Below are positions 51,301 to 63,067 of a stretch of DNA of 64,000 bases, piece by piece. The DNA comes from Panicum virgatum. Taxonomy: Eukaryota > Streptophyta > Magnoliopsida > Poales > Poaceae. Under the pieces are notes generated by a model, which did no database searches, was not told the origin of the DNA, and worked only from the letters and a program-made list of their open reading frames with translations. The translations under genes were made by a program, and so were the position numbers. The stretch lies in contig NC_053148.1 in the NCBI RefSeq assembly GCF_016808335.1, forward strand, positions 12,951,433 to 13,015,432. Reading direction: 5' to 3'. How positions within the stretch are numbered: the first letter of the stretch is position 1; each line of letters opens with the position of its first letter.

Positions 51301-53963
51301 GTCAGAGAAGGCAGAGGTTTCTGAACAGAACCAGATCCCGATCGATAAGGAGAAGTTGAAGGAAGAACACAAGGCAGAACTTAAAGCAATCACAGATGTT
51401 TTTGAGCAGCAGTGCCTTTTGTCCTTCAACACCAACAGAAGTGGGGAAGTAATCAAGAAATTCAATTTTCCCACTTTTTGTATCATATGAAGAATCACAG
51501 AAGGAGGACAGTATGATACATCAGATGAATCAGACGATTGGATATGCTTTTGTAAATCATGCTCCGATCATGGCCAACCACGTTCACAATGTTGTGCTCA
51601 AGACGCTACAAGACAGGGGAACACCTGGCTTTGTGGGACCGGCTTATCATCAGGCTAGTCAGATGGTCTTTTCTCCTATTGGATCAGCTATTGGCACTTC
51701 ACAGATTCATCCCCAAGCTTGTACGGATGAGAGTGTCATAGATGCACAGCCGATTAGTACTATAGCATCAACTCAGATTCCTCCTGTGTACACCAATTCT
51801 ACGCCTTATGCCAGGATACCCAGCTGGTTGGGATCCGGTCTTGGTATGCCTCCAGAATTTATGATTCCGTCTCCAACAGGGCAACAAGCACATCAGCTTC
51901 TCAGCCGATGAATCAGCAAGTCAATGCGTCGGCTGCACAGCCGACTCAACCTCAAGATACAGCACCAGCTTTACAACCAGCAGTTACACCTACGTCAATA
52001 CCTTCGCCAGCAAGCCCAAGCAACGTGCCAGCCCCATGGCCGACACCTCAACAACAGAATCTGGAGATGATGCTGCAGCCCAAGTCTCCTACAGAAGTCC
52101 TGGCAAACAGAGTTCCTCATGCCAATGGAGTCACCTGGGTTTTTTCATAATCTTGCGACTGGTTTTGTGCGTCATGTTAACGTGCCTCTTGTAGCACAAC
52201 AACAACCTAATCAGAAGACAACGCAGAACAGTCATGGTAATGAGATGGTGCTCTACCAATTACCATCCAATCAACCCCCTCAGCAAGTCACACAAACTGC
52301 ATCGGCTGCACAGCTGATGGCCACACCAAACGTCCACCCAGCATCGGTAGCCTTGCCTTTGATTCTACCAGCACCATAGGCAGCATCAGCTGGTAGTCAG
52401 CAGATTGACTGGGCATCCAAGATTACTGAGGTGATGAGAGATCAATTCGGTTTGAAGCCAAAGCAGCAGAACCTGATGTACAGAATTCCGTATCCAGCTG
52501 CTTATGATCAGTTGCCATCACCAAGTTTTCTGGACAGGGGGAAGCCTCCACAGTTGAACACATCAACAGATTCATCGTACAATGTGGAGAAGCGGCTCAA
52601 CATGACGCATTAAAAGTGTGTTTGTTTTCTATGTCTTTGTCTGGATCGGCCTTTACATGGTTTACTACGTTGCCAGCCAACTCCATTATATATTGGGCCA
52701 ATCTGGAAAAGCAGTTCCACCAGTTCTTTTACTCTGGTGTAGAGGAGATGAAGCTGACCAATCTAACCATCTTGAGGCAAAGGAATGATGAATCGGTTGT
52801 TGACTTTATTCAGAGGTTCAGATATGTCAAGAACCGGTGCTTTAGTCTAGTTCTATCTGATCAGCATCTTGCAGAGGTTGCCTTTCAAGGACTCCTGCCA
52901 CACATCAAGGAGAAATATGTTTCTCAGGAGTTCTATAGCATCAATCAGATGGCCAACAGGATGACAGGGGAGGCAAGACCTTATGAGCAGAAGAGAAGTA
53001 ACTTCCAGAAAAAGGTTAATTTTGTTGACTGCTCAGATGCTTTTGACTCAGATGATGATCAGATGGTGGGATCGGCTGAATGAGTTCAGAACAATAAGAA
53101 GACGATTTCATGTCCTTTCGGTAACAAAGAACCCGAGAAGTATGGGTTCGATATTACCAAGGCTGACAAGATCTTCGACCTATTGCTGTCAGAGGGGTAG
53201 ATCAAGCTGAAACCATATCATACAACCCCGACATATCAAGAGTTGAAGAATATCAAGTACTGCCAGTGGCACAATGCAACGTCTCATGACACCAATTAGT
53301 TGAAGAATATCAAGTACTGCAAGTGGCACAATACAACATCTCATGACACCAATGAGTGCAAGGTGTTTCGCCAGCAGATACAATCGGCTATAGAACAGGG
53401 TAGGCTCAAGTTTGAAACACCCAAAAGGCCGATGAAGATTGATGGGCATCCGTTTCTAGCAAACATGGTAGATGTTGAAAAAAAAGAGAAATGCATTACA
53501 AACAAAGGTACTCACATCGCAATCGGCCAAGGAGACTGGTGCTATTGATCCCAAAGCACAGATAACAGTTGATGAAGCTAAAGGCAAAGAGCCGCAACAG
53601 AAAGAAGAATCAGCGGCACCAAAGAAGAAGGTCACGTCCCAGATGCTACTGAACAAATTCCAGCGTGATCAAAAGAGAAGACAGTACAGGGAAGAGTCTG
53701 CACGACGACACGAAGGGCATTGGAGATGCCCTTTCTTTGTGTACTGTTGGGAAGAAGAGTTAACTCTGCCGACAGTGGATAATTGTCCAGAGTGCAACAG
53801 TTTCTACCGTGAAGACCGGTTGCACAAGAAGACACGTTTCGATCAGAGGCCTCGAGGGCCGATTATTAGAGAGAGAAGGGATGATAGACGCGTCTCTGTA
53901 CATGATTGGCTGGGGTGTCAGACCCGGGACTGCGGGACTGCTTATAGACATAGAATGTTCTAG
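51301..53963 (+). pseudogene. gag of the Tat-lineage element, broken
   Basis: The coat-forming protein region. Fragments in several frames: MSEKAEVSEQNQIPIDKEKL at 51301, glutamine/proline-rich parts at 51513-52379, and the conserved gag core at 52616-53083 (GSAFTWFTTLPANSI, LRQRNDESVVDFIQRFR). A cysteine/histidine segment (HWRCPFFVYCW and NCPECN) lies at about 53716-53800. Stops and frame changes separate them. The frame is cut at 53916 by the nested LTR element and resumes after 57083. Confidence 0.85.
53241..53354 (+). repeat. 57-bp tandem duplication in gag
   Basis: 53241-53297 and 53298-53354 are near-identical (start AGTTGAAGAATATCAAGTAC). 57 bp is 19 codons, so the frame was kept at first; a TAG at the junction now interrupts it, where the second copy has GAG. 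Confidence 0.85.
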
Positions 53964-54377
53964 AGTAAGGGATAGCTCATGTATGTACCTTATCTCTTTT
54001 GTAACTATTCGAATAGGCATATAACTAGCTGCAGTACAAAGGAAACTATCCGATTATGTTGTAGTAAGATTCCAACTGTACTCGCCTAGGACTTTCTATG
54101 TAACCCTGTCCCCCCGGATATATAAGGGCGGGCAGGGACCCCCTCCAAACAATCATCAACACTTAAGGCAATACAAACCACACAGGACGTAGGGTATTAT
54201 GCAAACTCACGGCCCGAATCTGTCTAAATCTTTGTGTTCCTTGTACCATCGAGTTCTAGAGCAGTCGATCACTACCTACAAACCCTACTGCTAAGGGTAT
54301 TCCTGAGCAGGCTTGGCGGTAAACACCGACAGCTGGCGCGCCAGGTAGGGGATTCGGCGAGTTCTCCTTCGAATTCG

Positions 54378-56972
54378 ATGGCCGGATCAAGCGACGCCAA
54401 CAACGTGCCGGAAGGCACAACCCTCGTTTTCGGTTCTTGGGCATGTACGGTTGACGGAATGGGAGTCTTCTCTAGTCACCTTGTCACGCCTAACTCGCCT
54501 AAATCGAAAACCCGCTCCCAACTCGCCGACATCCGCGAGTCCGCGGATCTCAACGAGAAAGAGTTCCACCCGAACTCGACTCGGACAATTAGAAAAACGT
54601 GACAACTCAAAACCAAACTCTTGGTTTGGTCGAGTTCGACACAAATTCTGATTCTGAAAAGCCTCACCTTTCCAAAACTCTTGGAAAATACCTGGTTCAT
54701 CTCAAGACGATCAAACGCCCTAAGATCAAAAACTCAGAACTACTCGCCGGAGTGGATCAAGTTTCACGATTGATAGAGGGCTGCATTAAACTTGCAGAAA
54801 CCGCTCTCAGCCCATCTGCGCCACAGCAGAACCCTAAAGCACTAAACCCACCACAGAAGAGGTCGGGCGATATGCTCTCAGGGATCGATCGGGTAAATTC
54901 GAAGCTTGCCGACTGCATTAAGGTGGCTGAAAGCACTCTGCAAAACAAAGAGCAGAAATCGGGAGGAGGAATCTGCGGGGGAGCTGGGGAGACAAACCCC
55001 CGGCTTGTTCGGATGGGACCGTCTATCTCCAGGATATCTCAGAGCCCTTCACCGAAACCTGCTCACACTCGGACTCCGAAACCAGTCGAGTCCAAATTCG
55101 ATCAGGACTTTGATTGCTTCATGAACGGTCTCGAAAACTTTGAACCGTTCGACGATTTCGAAGAATGATCAGACAACATCGAGCTGTTCATGGATGCTAT
55201 GGCCAGCCCGCCTAAACACGTCGACGCACTTTGCGAACTGGCCAAGCTTAAAAAGGGAAAAACCAAGGCTCCAGATGTAAGGATCACCGGGGTGTCCGAC
55301 CCTAGAGGGGGAGGGGGTGAATAGGGTTGCTAATCACTTTCTATCCTAGGGCTCAATCTATTTGCATAAGATAAACCTAACACGTCCTAAACATGCTAGT
55401 TATGACTAAGGTTTATCTATGCTACTCTCTACTTACCCCTAAAAGACTTGCAACCTATAGCCAATCCTAATCAAACTAACTAGGAAAGTAAAGGCACGCA
55501 AGATAGAGTAAATGCGGAAACGTAATACAGTAAGTAAAGAAGTAAGGGAGAGAATATGCAAACTCCCGTGAAGACACCAAGACACGATTTAATGTGGTTC
55601 GGTTAGGACACCAAGTCGCTCCCTACGTCCACGGCCACTTATCCAACAAGAACAAGTGTGATGTCAAGTCTCTTCGCTTGATCACCGTCTTGCGTTCGCC
55701 ACCAAGGCTTCCGGCAAGCAAAGGCTAAGTGACGCTAAGTCACCAAGACAACGCCACCGCCACCGTCTCTCTCAAAGCATCACCAACGGCACCGTCTTCA
55801 CTATTGGAGCTTCTCACCAAGAGGGGTCTCCTTCCCCGCACAAAGTGTCGTTGCCGCTCCACACCAAGTCAGAGGGTCACACGACGAGTACACGATTGCT
55901 TGCCGCAGCAAGACTTTGCTCAAGGGAGCTCTCGCAAGAACTAATCCCTATACAAGCACTAAGCAACTCTTGCAAGAGTGTGCAAATTGCCGGATGGTGA
56001 ATTTAAGCACTTTGGTGGATTGGGTATACTCTCTATGAGTTCTTCACTTGTTCTTCAGCTTGAGAGGTCATCCACATATTGTTGTGGCCGGTTGGAGGGG
56101 TATATATAACCCACACCTCCAAAACTAGCCGTTGGGAAAGGGCTGACGAAATTCCTTAACACCGGTTAAACCGACGCTCCAATTTTGTCAACACCGGTTC
56201 AACCGGTGAATGCTATTTTCCAGCAACTAGCCGTTACTACTCCAACGGCTACTTGATCAATTGCACCGACGCTCTTGAATTCTTCGTCGGTTTAACTGGT
56301 GAGTGCAAGTTCAGAAACCCCCCGAAAAATAGTCTCTGGACAACTGCACCGATGCTCACTTTTTCTTTATCGTCGGTTTAACCGGTGCCTATAAAACTCC
56401 TGCTGTTTCTTCGGCCTCCAAGTCCATTACACTGGTGAGTGTAAAACACCCAACGTCGGTTATCCGGTGCCAAGTTCATTGCACCGATGAGTGTAATTTG
56501 CTCATCATCGGTTTAACCGGTGATAGCAAATTGTCTTCGTCTTGATCTTTTCGACTTGGATTTCTTCACGGTCTCTTCAATTCCTTCGGGCCTAGCTACG
56601 CCTATCTTCTCTTTGTCATCACTTGAACCTAAAAGCCTGAGAATGGTCATCTTAACAATCATATTAGTCCAAGTGTTGTGTTGTTTATATCAATCCCCAA
56701 AACATTATATTGAAATATGGCATGAGAGGCCATTTTCGCTACACCAGAACAATCCAGCGACTCAATCTATGACAAACCCTGGATCAAGGAGCCTGAGGGG
56801 CTGACTCCTACTCAATCATGGCTACACTGGATGAACGAGAACGCCCTCCGTGTAGAGATGGGCATACCGCTTCTTGCTCACCCAAAGCATACATACTCAA
56901 AAATTGGTGTGCTAACCGACTCCGAATCCGAGTACTCTTCCGATCTGGAGGATCAGCTGGATAACCTAATCT
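54378..56972 (+). pseudogene. gag-like ORF of the nested element, interrupted
   Basis: Starts near 54378 (MAGSSDANNVPEGTTLVFGS), shifts frame near 54600 and runs to 55168. Two related segments, LLAGVDQVSRLIEGCIKLAE and MLSGIDRVNSKLADCIKVAE, look like an internal helical repeat. Removing the solo LTR and one CCAGA rejoins the downstream frame (SSDSIYDKPWIKEPEG) without a shift. It ends at a TAG near 56972. I recognise no catalytic domain. Confidence 0.55.
55271..56748 (+). mobile_element. 1468-bp solo LTR, TSD CCAGA
   Basis: 55276-56743 starts TGTAAGGATCACCGGGG and ends TTTTCGCTACA, with CCAGA on both sides (55271-55275, 56744-56748). It has no coding content. The 3' third (56150-56525) contains at least six related motifs of the form ACCGGTT-AACCGGTG or their complements. 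Orientation is not certain. Confidence 0.8.
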
Positions 56973-57083
56973 AGTACAGTAAACAAGTCGAGTCCAACTC
57001 GGTTAAGAATATCAAGTCCGATCAGGATACCCTACTGCTAAGGGTATCCCTGAGAAGGTTTGGCGGTAAACACCGACATGGGG

Positions 57084-57499
57084 GGCAGGATTTCAATGCA
57101 TGATCGGCTGGGGGGCAGGACCATGTTACGTGATCCTGCCGGAGGAAGGATTTTTGCCGATGAGCGGGTTGAACAAGCTGCTGCTGCTCAAGTCCCCGAT
57201 AAATACCCACACCGAAGAGATCCGGAGAGAGAACCTGTTCATGACAACATTGATCAGCCTCGATGGTGCCCGGGAGGTCTGACCAGATCACAGAAGAGAC
57301 GAGTTCAGAGATAGCGTCAGATAGAGGCACTAGAGGAAGAGGAAAGAAGAGAAGCTCCCAGGAGGGGAGTCAGATCTAGAGTTTGGCGTGTCAAGCCAAA
57401 GGCCGATGAAGGTCAACAATCAGAATCAATGGCTACACCGGTTAATGTAACTTCCATGCTTCTACCGATCCAAGCAGTCGATTCTCACAACCGTTCTTA
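57084..57499 (+). other. gag-pol junction region of the Tat-lineage element
   Basis: Continues gag after the nested insertion (ISMHDRLGGRTMLRDPAGG at about 57092, then MLLPIQAVD). The protease expected before RT is not seen, so a deletion here is likely. Confidence 0.55.
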
Positions 57500-60400
57500 A
57501 TGAATGAGTTCCTAGAAGATGAAGGGAAGTTGGGGCATGGGTTCACGTCAGCCGATGCATTGGAAGAAGTAGTCATTGGAGATGGAGATAGGTCAAGGCC
57601 AACGTTTATTAGTGCTAAGTTGAATCCTGAGTATAAACAAGAGTTAGTGAAGTTGTTAAAAGAATATAAAGATTGTTTTGCTTGGGAATATTACGAGATG
57701 CCAGGTTTGGATCGATCTATTGTTGAACATCGTCTGTCTATCAAGCCTGGGTGTCGGTCACATCAGCAAGGATCAAGCATATGCAATTCTAAGATTCTAC
57801 CAGATATAAAGGCCGAGATCACGAAGTTGATAGAAGCAAAATTCATCAGGCAGTGCAGATATGCTGAGTGGATATCCAATGTGATTCCTGTGTATAAGAA
57901 GAATGGGAAGCTACGTGTCTGCATTGACTTCAGGAATCTCAACAAAGCTACGCCGATGGATGGTTACCCAATGTCAGTTGCCGATATGTTGGTGGATGCT
58001 GCTGCAGGATATAAAGTAATCAGTTTCATGGATGGAAATGCTGGGTATAATCAAATATTCATGGCTGAGGAAGATATTCATAAAACTGCATTCAGATGTC
58101 CTGGGCATGTCGGTTTGTTCGAGTGGATTGTCATGACTTTTGGGTTGAAGAACGCTGGAGCAACATACCAGAGAGCCATGAACTACATTTTCCATGAAAT
58201 CATCAGTAAGATTGTTGAGATTTACATTGATGATGTTGTGGTGAAATCCAAGGGATAACAAGAATATTTAGCCGACTTGCGCAAAGCTTTGGAATGTACC
58301 AGAAGACATGGATTGAAAATGAATCCTAACAAGTGTGCATTTGGTGTGTCAGCTGGTCAGTTCCTTGGGTTTATGGTGCTTGAAAGAGGGATTGAAATCA
58401 GTCAGAAGACCATTGCAGCTATTAACAAAGTAGTGGCTCCAGAAACAAAAGTTGAACTTCAATCATTGATCCACAAGATTAATTTTATTCGGAGATTTAT
58501 CACTAATCTATCCGGCAAAATACAGTCGTTCATTCCTCTATTGAAGTTGAAGGCCGATCAGAAATTTGTATGGGGAGAAGCACAACAAAAGGCGTTGGAT
58601 GAAATCAAGCAATATCTAACATCGCCTCCTGTGTTGGTTCCACCACAAAAGCACAAGCCGTTTAAATTGTATTTATCGGCTGACGAGCGTGCTATCGGAT
58701 CGGTCCTTATTCTAGAGTTTGAAGGGAAAGAACGTGTAATATATTTCGTCAGTAGAAGACTCTTGGATGCTGAAACCAGGTATTCTCCTGTTGAAAGATT
58801 ATGTCTCTGCTTATACTTTTCTTGTACCAAGCTTAGACATTATCTGTTATCGGCTGAGTGTGTTGTGATAAGCAAAGATGATGTTATTATATACATGCTC
58901 TCGTTGCCGATTCTGAGTGGGAGAATTGGAGAATGGATTTTGGCCTTGTCTGAGTTTGATCTGAAATACGAATCGGCCAAAACGGTTAAGGGGCAGGTTA
59001 TGACCGATTTTGGTGTCCAGCACTGTGGGCCAGAATTGGGGATCGTTGATCTAGTTCCATGGATGTTATTCTTTGATGGTTCATCATGTGGAGTTGGGTC
59101 TGGTATTGGCATTGTCTTGGTGTCGCCTTGGGGGGCAACATTTGAGTTGTCTTTCCCAATAGAAGCTACTACTACCAACAATCAGGCTGAGTACCAAGCT
59201 TTTCTTAAGGGCATTCGGCTGTTGCAAGAAATTAGAGCTGATGCAGTTGAAATATTTGGGGATTACATGTTGGTGGTTAATCAGTTGATCGGCATATATG
59301 AGTGTAAAGATGATATCTTGCGAGTCTATCATGAAGAATGCTGCCGATTACTGAAAGAATTCAAAAAGATAACCATAGAACATGTACCCAAGCTTTATAA
59401 TGGAGATGTTAATCGGCTGGCACAGCATGCTTCTAGTTATCGGCCAATAGAAGGTGTGATGACTTTGGAATTACCTGCTAATGATTGGAGGAGGGAAATT
59501 GTGAAGTATCTGGAAAATCTCTCCAAGAAAGTAAGCCGAAGGATCAGATTTCAGGCGACTAAATATGTGTTGCTTGAAGGAGAGCTGTATTATCGGACGA
59601 TTGATGGAGTTTTACTCAAATGCCTTGATAAAGAGGAAGCTAAAGTCTTGATGGGAGAGATACATGAAGGTATCTGTGGTTCACATCAACCGGCATATAA
59701 AATGAAGTGGATAATCAGGAGGAATAGATACTTTTGGCCAACCATGTTAGAAGATTGCTTCACTTATTATAAGGGTTGTCAAGGGTGTCAGAAATTTGGA
59801 AATGTGCAGAGGGCGCCGGCATCGGCTATGAATTCTATTATTAAGCCATGACCATTCAGAGGATGGGGAATTGATTTAATTGGACAAATTTATCCATCAT
59901 CTAGCAAGAATCACAAGTTCATACTAGTAGCGACAGATTACTTCACAAAATGGGTTGAAGCAATTCCTCTGAAGACTGTGACATCTAAAGAGATGATAGA
60001 ATTTGTAAAGGAACATATTGTTTATCGGTTTGGTACTCCGCAGACTATTATGACCGATCAAGGCAGTATGTTTATTTCAGAGGAATTTAGAGAGTTTGCT
60101 GCAAGTATGGGAATTAATTTGTTAAATTCTTTTCCATATTATGCTCAAGCCAATGGTCAGGCCGAAGCTTCCAATAAAGGGGTCCTTAAGTTAATTAAGA
60201 GGAAAATTGAAGAGCAGCCAAAGAGGTGGCATACGACTCTTAATGAAGCTTCATGGGCCTACAAAATGTCTTGCCATGGGGCCACTAAAGTGTCTCCGTA
60301 TGAGTTAGTTTATGGGCATGAAGCTGTACTTCCTTGGGAAACTAGACTCGGTTCCAGAAGGGTTACACTTCAAGATCAGCTGACAGCCGATGATTATGCT

Positions 60401-60538
60401 GCGCTGATGAAAGATGAGTTGGAAGATTTGGCTGGGCATCGGTTGAATGCTCTCATCAGTATCGAGGATAATAAAGTTAGAGTGGGCCGATGGTATGATA
60501 AGAAAGTCAAAGCAAGTCTTTTGACCAAAGAGACTTAG
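57500..60538 (+). pseudogene. pol of the Tat-lineage element: RT, RNase H (two), integrase
   Basis: One frame throughout, broken by TAA at 58256-58258 (after EIYIDDVVVKSKG) and TGA at 59849-59851 (where a tryptophan codon is expected before PFRGWG). RT: FRNLNKATPMDGYPM, then the catalytic YIDDVV. RNase H: LYLSADERAIGSVL, then the second RNase H-like domain (LFFDGSSCGVGSGIGIVLVS). Integrase: zinc-binding GICGSHQPAYKM and CQGCQKFG, core VATDYFTKWVEAIPL, MTDQGSMF and ANGQAEASNKG. The C-terminal end continues to 60688, where the inverted solo LTR interrupts it, and resumes at 61827 (GKYLKKYYPSVW). Confidence 0.9.
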
Positions 60539-60683
60539 TATGGAAGGTAGTCTTGCCGATAGGAACAAAAGACCCCCAAATTTGGCAAGTGGTCCAACAT
60601 GGGAGGGGCCATACAAGATTATCAGATGTATTCCTGGAAACGCGTACATTTTGGAAACATTGGAAGGAGAAGAATTTTTCAGT

Positions 60684-61826
60684 GCACTTGTTGACGCAAA
60701 AATCAACACACTGGAATCCGAGGGCAAGTGTTCGCCGAGTCACGGAAAGTCAACCAAGTGTGCCAGTCAATTTGACCTGGATTTGACAAGGGAGAAAACA
60801 AATTCAAATTCGAGAGCGTATCGGCTGGGATTCCGAATATCTCTCAGATGGGCGTATCAGCAAGCTTTACCGATACTATAGACGACAAAAAGATATTAAA
60901 TGCAAGCGCGTAGTAAAGAGCGCAACGGCAGGATCAGCCGATGCACTAAACGACAAAACCGGCTTTGAATAGCCGATCGTGTATGTATGACAAGATCTAA
61001 GCTACAAATATGTAACTTAGATGATGTGAAGCTAAAAACATATCTAAACCGGCTCTTGAGATAACAAAGGTGTCACTACAAAACCTAAAGCCGATCTAGT
61101 GTGTTTTTAGATATGATAATGACCAAAAAGCATAGGAAAATCTACAAATCTAGCCGATAACGATAATTAGTGAATAAATCTAGACGAGACGATATCGATG
61201 CCCCGGAAGTCAAAGCCTAGATAAACTCGATAACTTTTGAATAGATTTGAACGAAGCCACAGCGATGTGCCCGGTAGCTAAAGCTCAAATATACTCGGTA
61301 AAACAAAAACTCACCGGCAAATCAAGTCGCTCGAATCTGAGGCATCCTTGATCAACTTCAAAGAACTCGTCGAAAAAAGAAGAGAAAAGGCGAAGTTGCC
61401 AAAAAAGTACAAAGAAATTGTAATGTTTGTTGTATTGGATGTGTATCAAGTTTTTCCGGTCCCTTACAACTGATATATATAGCCTAGCGCTGTCAAGTCC
61501 TAGCCGATTACGGCAAACATTACTTGGCTAAAAAGAAAGAAACTTTCTAAAAGATAAACTACTTTAAATATTACAACCTAATCATCAAGATTCTCGTAGA
61601 GTCCGGATCCTCTTCTCCTTCCTTGACTTCATCGGCAACTCTCCATCGGCCGAGTACCAGAGCGGACTAGTCAGCATCTTCGCAGAATATTCTCCTGGTC
61701 CATCGGACGGACTCTCATCGGTCGATTCCAACCCTGTGCATCTTTTGGTTTATTTTGAATCGGCCACCTTTCTTTCACCGAAATCACCTTCCTTGACACA
61801 TGTCAAAAAACATTGTCAACAGTACT
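60684..61826 (-). mobile_element. Inverted solo LTR of the same family inside pol
   Basis: 60689-61821 (1133 bp) starts TG and ends CA. Its minus strand begins TGTTGACAATG and then shares blocks with the host element's own LTR (ACATGTGTCAAGG-like start, AGCCGAT motifs, the CGAGTTCTTTGAAGTTGATCAAGGA-type segment in shortened form). Flanks are GCACT (60684-60688) and GTACT (61822-61826), one mismatch. Host pol reading resumes in frame across it. Confidence 0.8.
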
Positions 61827-61889
61827 CAATGGTAAATATCTGAAGAAATATTACCCAAGTGTTTGGGTAGACGCATAGCCGATTGCACG

Positions 61890-62130
61890 AGAAGATCGGT
61901 TGATTCTGAAATAGCCGATACAGAAAATGTATCGCCTCTAGCGCAAAAATGAGAGAAGACTTGATCGTATTATAATGCGTTCAAGTATTTTCGTGGCCGA
62001 TATGACATGTATCGCCCTTAGATAAAAAAATCAAATCCAAAACATGCGGTTCGGATTTGATTTGGTTTTCTATTCGAGTTTGGGTCATGAAGATGTGTTG
62101 GTTTGTTCTGTGATAAATGCAAGACAAAAA
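61890..62130 (+). other. Post-pol spacer of the Tat-lineage element
   Basis: After the pol stop (about 61880) the sequence is AT-rich and non-coding on the plus strand. Confidence 0.4.
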
Positions 62131-62132
62131 AA

Positions 62133-62870
62133 TTAGCAGAAGACGCAATAAAGACAGAGAGCAAAGGCGAACAGGGGAGGAGCCGGTCCATTGATTATAT
62201 TTACAAAAAGAGTCAGATAGGCTGTTACATTTACAACCGAATCTGACTCTCCTCCGAAGAGGTTGCTAACGACCCCCTCCAGGCTCATGTCAGCAACGAT
62301 GGCGTCGGCGGGAAGGCTGAGGTCGTCAACCAGCTCGTCAAAGGCATTCTGCGCATCTCCCCACTCGGCGAAGACCGGCTCCCATTGCCGGTAGTCCACC
62401 CCGGACATGGTGGAGACGACGGCAATGGCCCTGGCGGCACCCGCGTGGACCCCGTGCTCGGCGACCTCCATGACGCGGGCCGGGACGTTCCGGAGGCGTG
62501 CGGCGACGGTGCTCCCCCTTGCGTTCACCGAGTCAATGGTGACTCGAGCAGCGGCCAGGTGGGTCTGGACCTGCAACTCCAGGTCTAGAAAAGAAAAAGT
62601 TAGAGTAAAAAATTTGGTGAAAATCGCTGAAGAGGACATGACATGTCCGGAAAACTTACTGGCGGCCCTGGTGTCGGCGTTGGTGAGTTGGCCGCGGATG
62701 ACGACTTGATCTGTCTGAGCTCAGTCAAGGTCGCGGCGGACCTCGGTGAGCTGGCGGAGGAGGTCGCGGACGTAATCCTGAGCACCCTCATCAAGGACCT
62801 GGAAGTTGTCGGAGAGCTCGATGGCGGAGTATCTATAGACATGAGGTTTAATCGAGGGACATATGGGTAA
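62133..62870 (-). CDS. Antisense extra ORF between pol and 3' LTR, with probable intron
   Basis: Minus strand. Exon 1 (about 62870-62660) contains YSAIELSDNFQVLDEGAQDY and ends RGQLTNADTRAA. An intron of 75 bp (62659-62585, GTAAGT to TTTCTAG) joins exon 2 (62584-62133) in frame. Exon 2 reads LELQVQTHLAAARVTIDSVN and further ALPHA-helical text ending before 62133. One TGA in exon 1 (after EVRRDLD) breaks it, probably from TGG. Extra antisense ORFs in this position are known in Tat-lineage plant elements; their function is unknown. I recognise no enzymatic motif. Confidence 0.55.
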
Positions 62871-63067
62871 AAAGACGGAAGGTGAATCGGTAGATTCCCA
62901 TTGTGCGGACGAGAAGGTGAAGGGTTAAGGGCAAAGAAGAGATTTTCACTGGCCACCCGCACGAGAAGCGAGACAGCAGTAAGTGAAGAGATCATTCGGC
63001 AGCGTAATCATGACAGGGTTTAATTTCAAAGTAAAAAGGACATTTTTACTTCGAAATTAGGGGCATG
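62871..63067 (+). other. 3' untranslated region with polypurine tract
   Basis: Upstream part of the antisense ORF's transcript region, ending with a polypurine-like AAATTAGGGGCATG immediately before the 3' LTR. Confidence 0.5.

Larger units (their letters stand above)
53911..57083 (+). mobile_element. Nested LTR element with nearly lost 3' LTR, TSD TGGGG
   Basis: 5' LTR 53916-54331 (416 bp, TGTCAGACCC to ACACCGACA), followed by a primer-binding-like GGCGCGCCAGGTAGGGG. At the other end only the last 50 bp of the LTR remain (57029-57078), yet TGGGG flanks both sides (53911-53915, 57079-57083). Internal sequence and most of the 3' LTR were deleted after insertion. The remaining frames are gag-like; no pol. 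A solo LTR (55276-56743) lies inside. Confidence 0.85.
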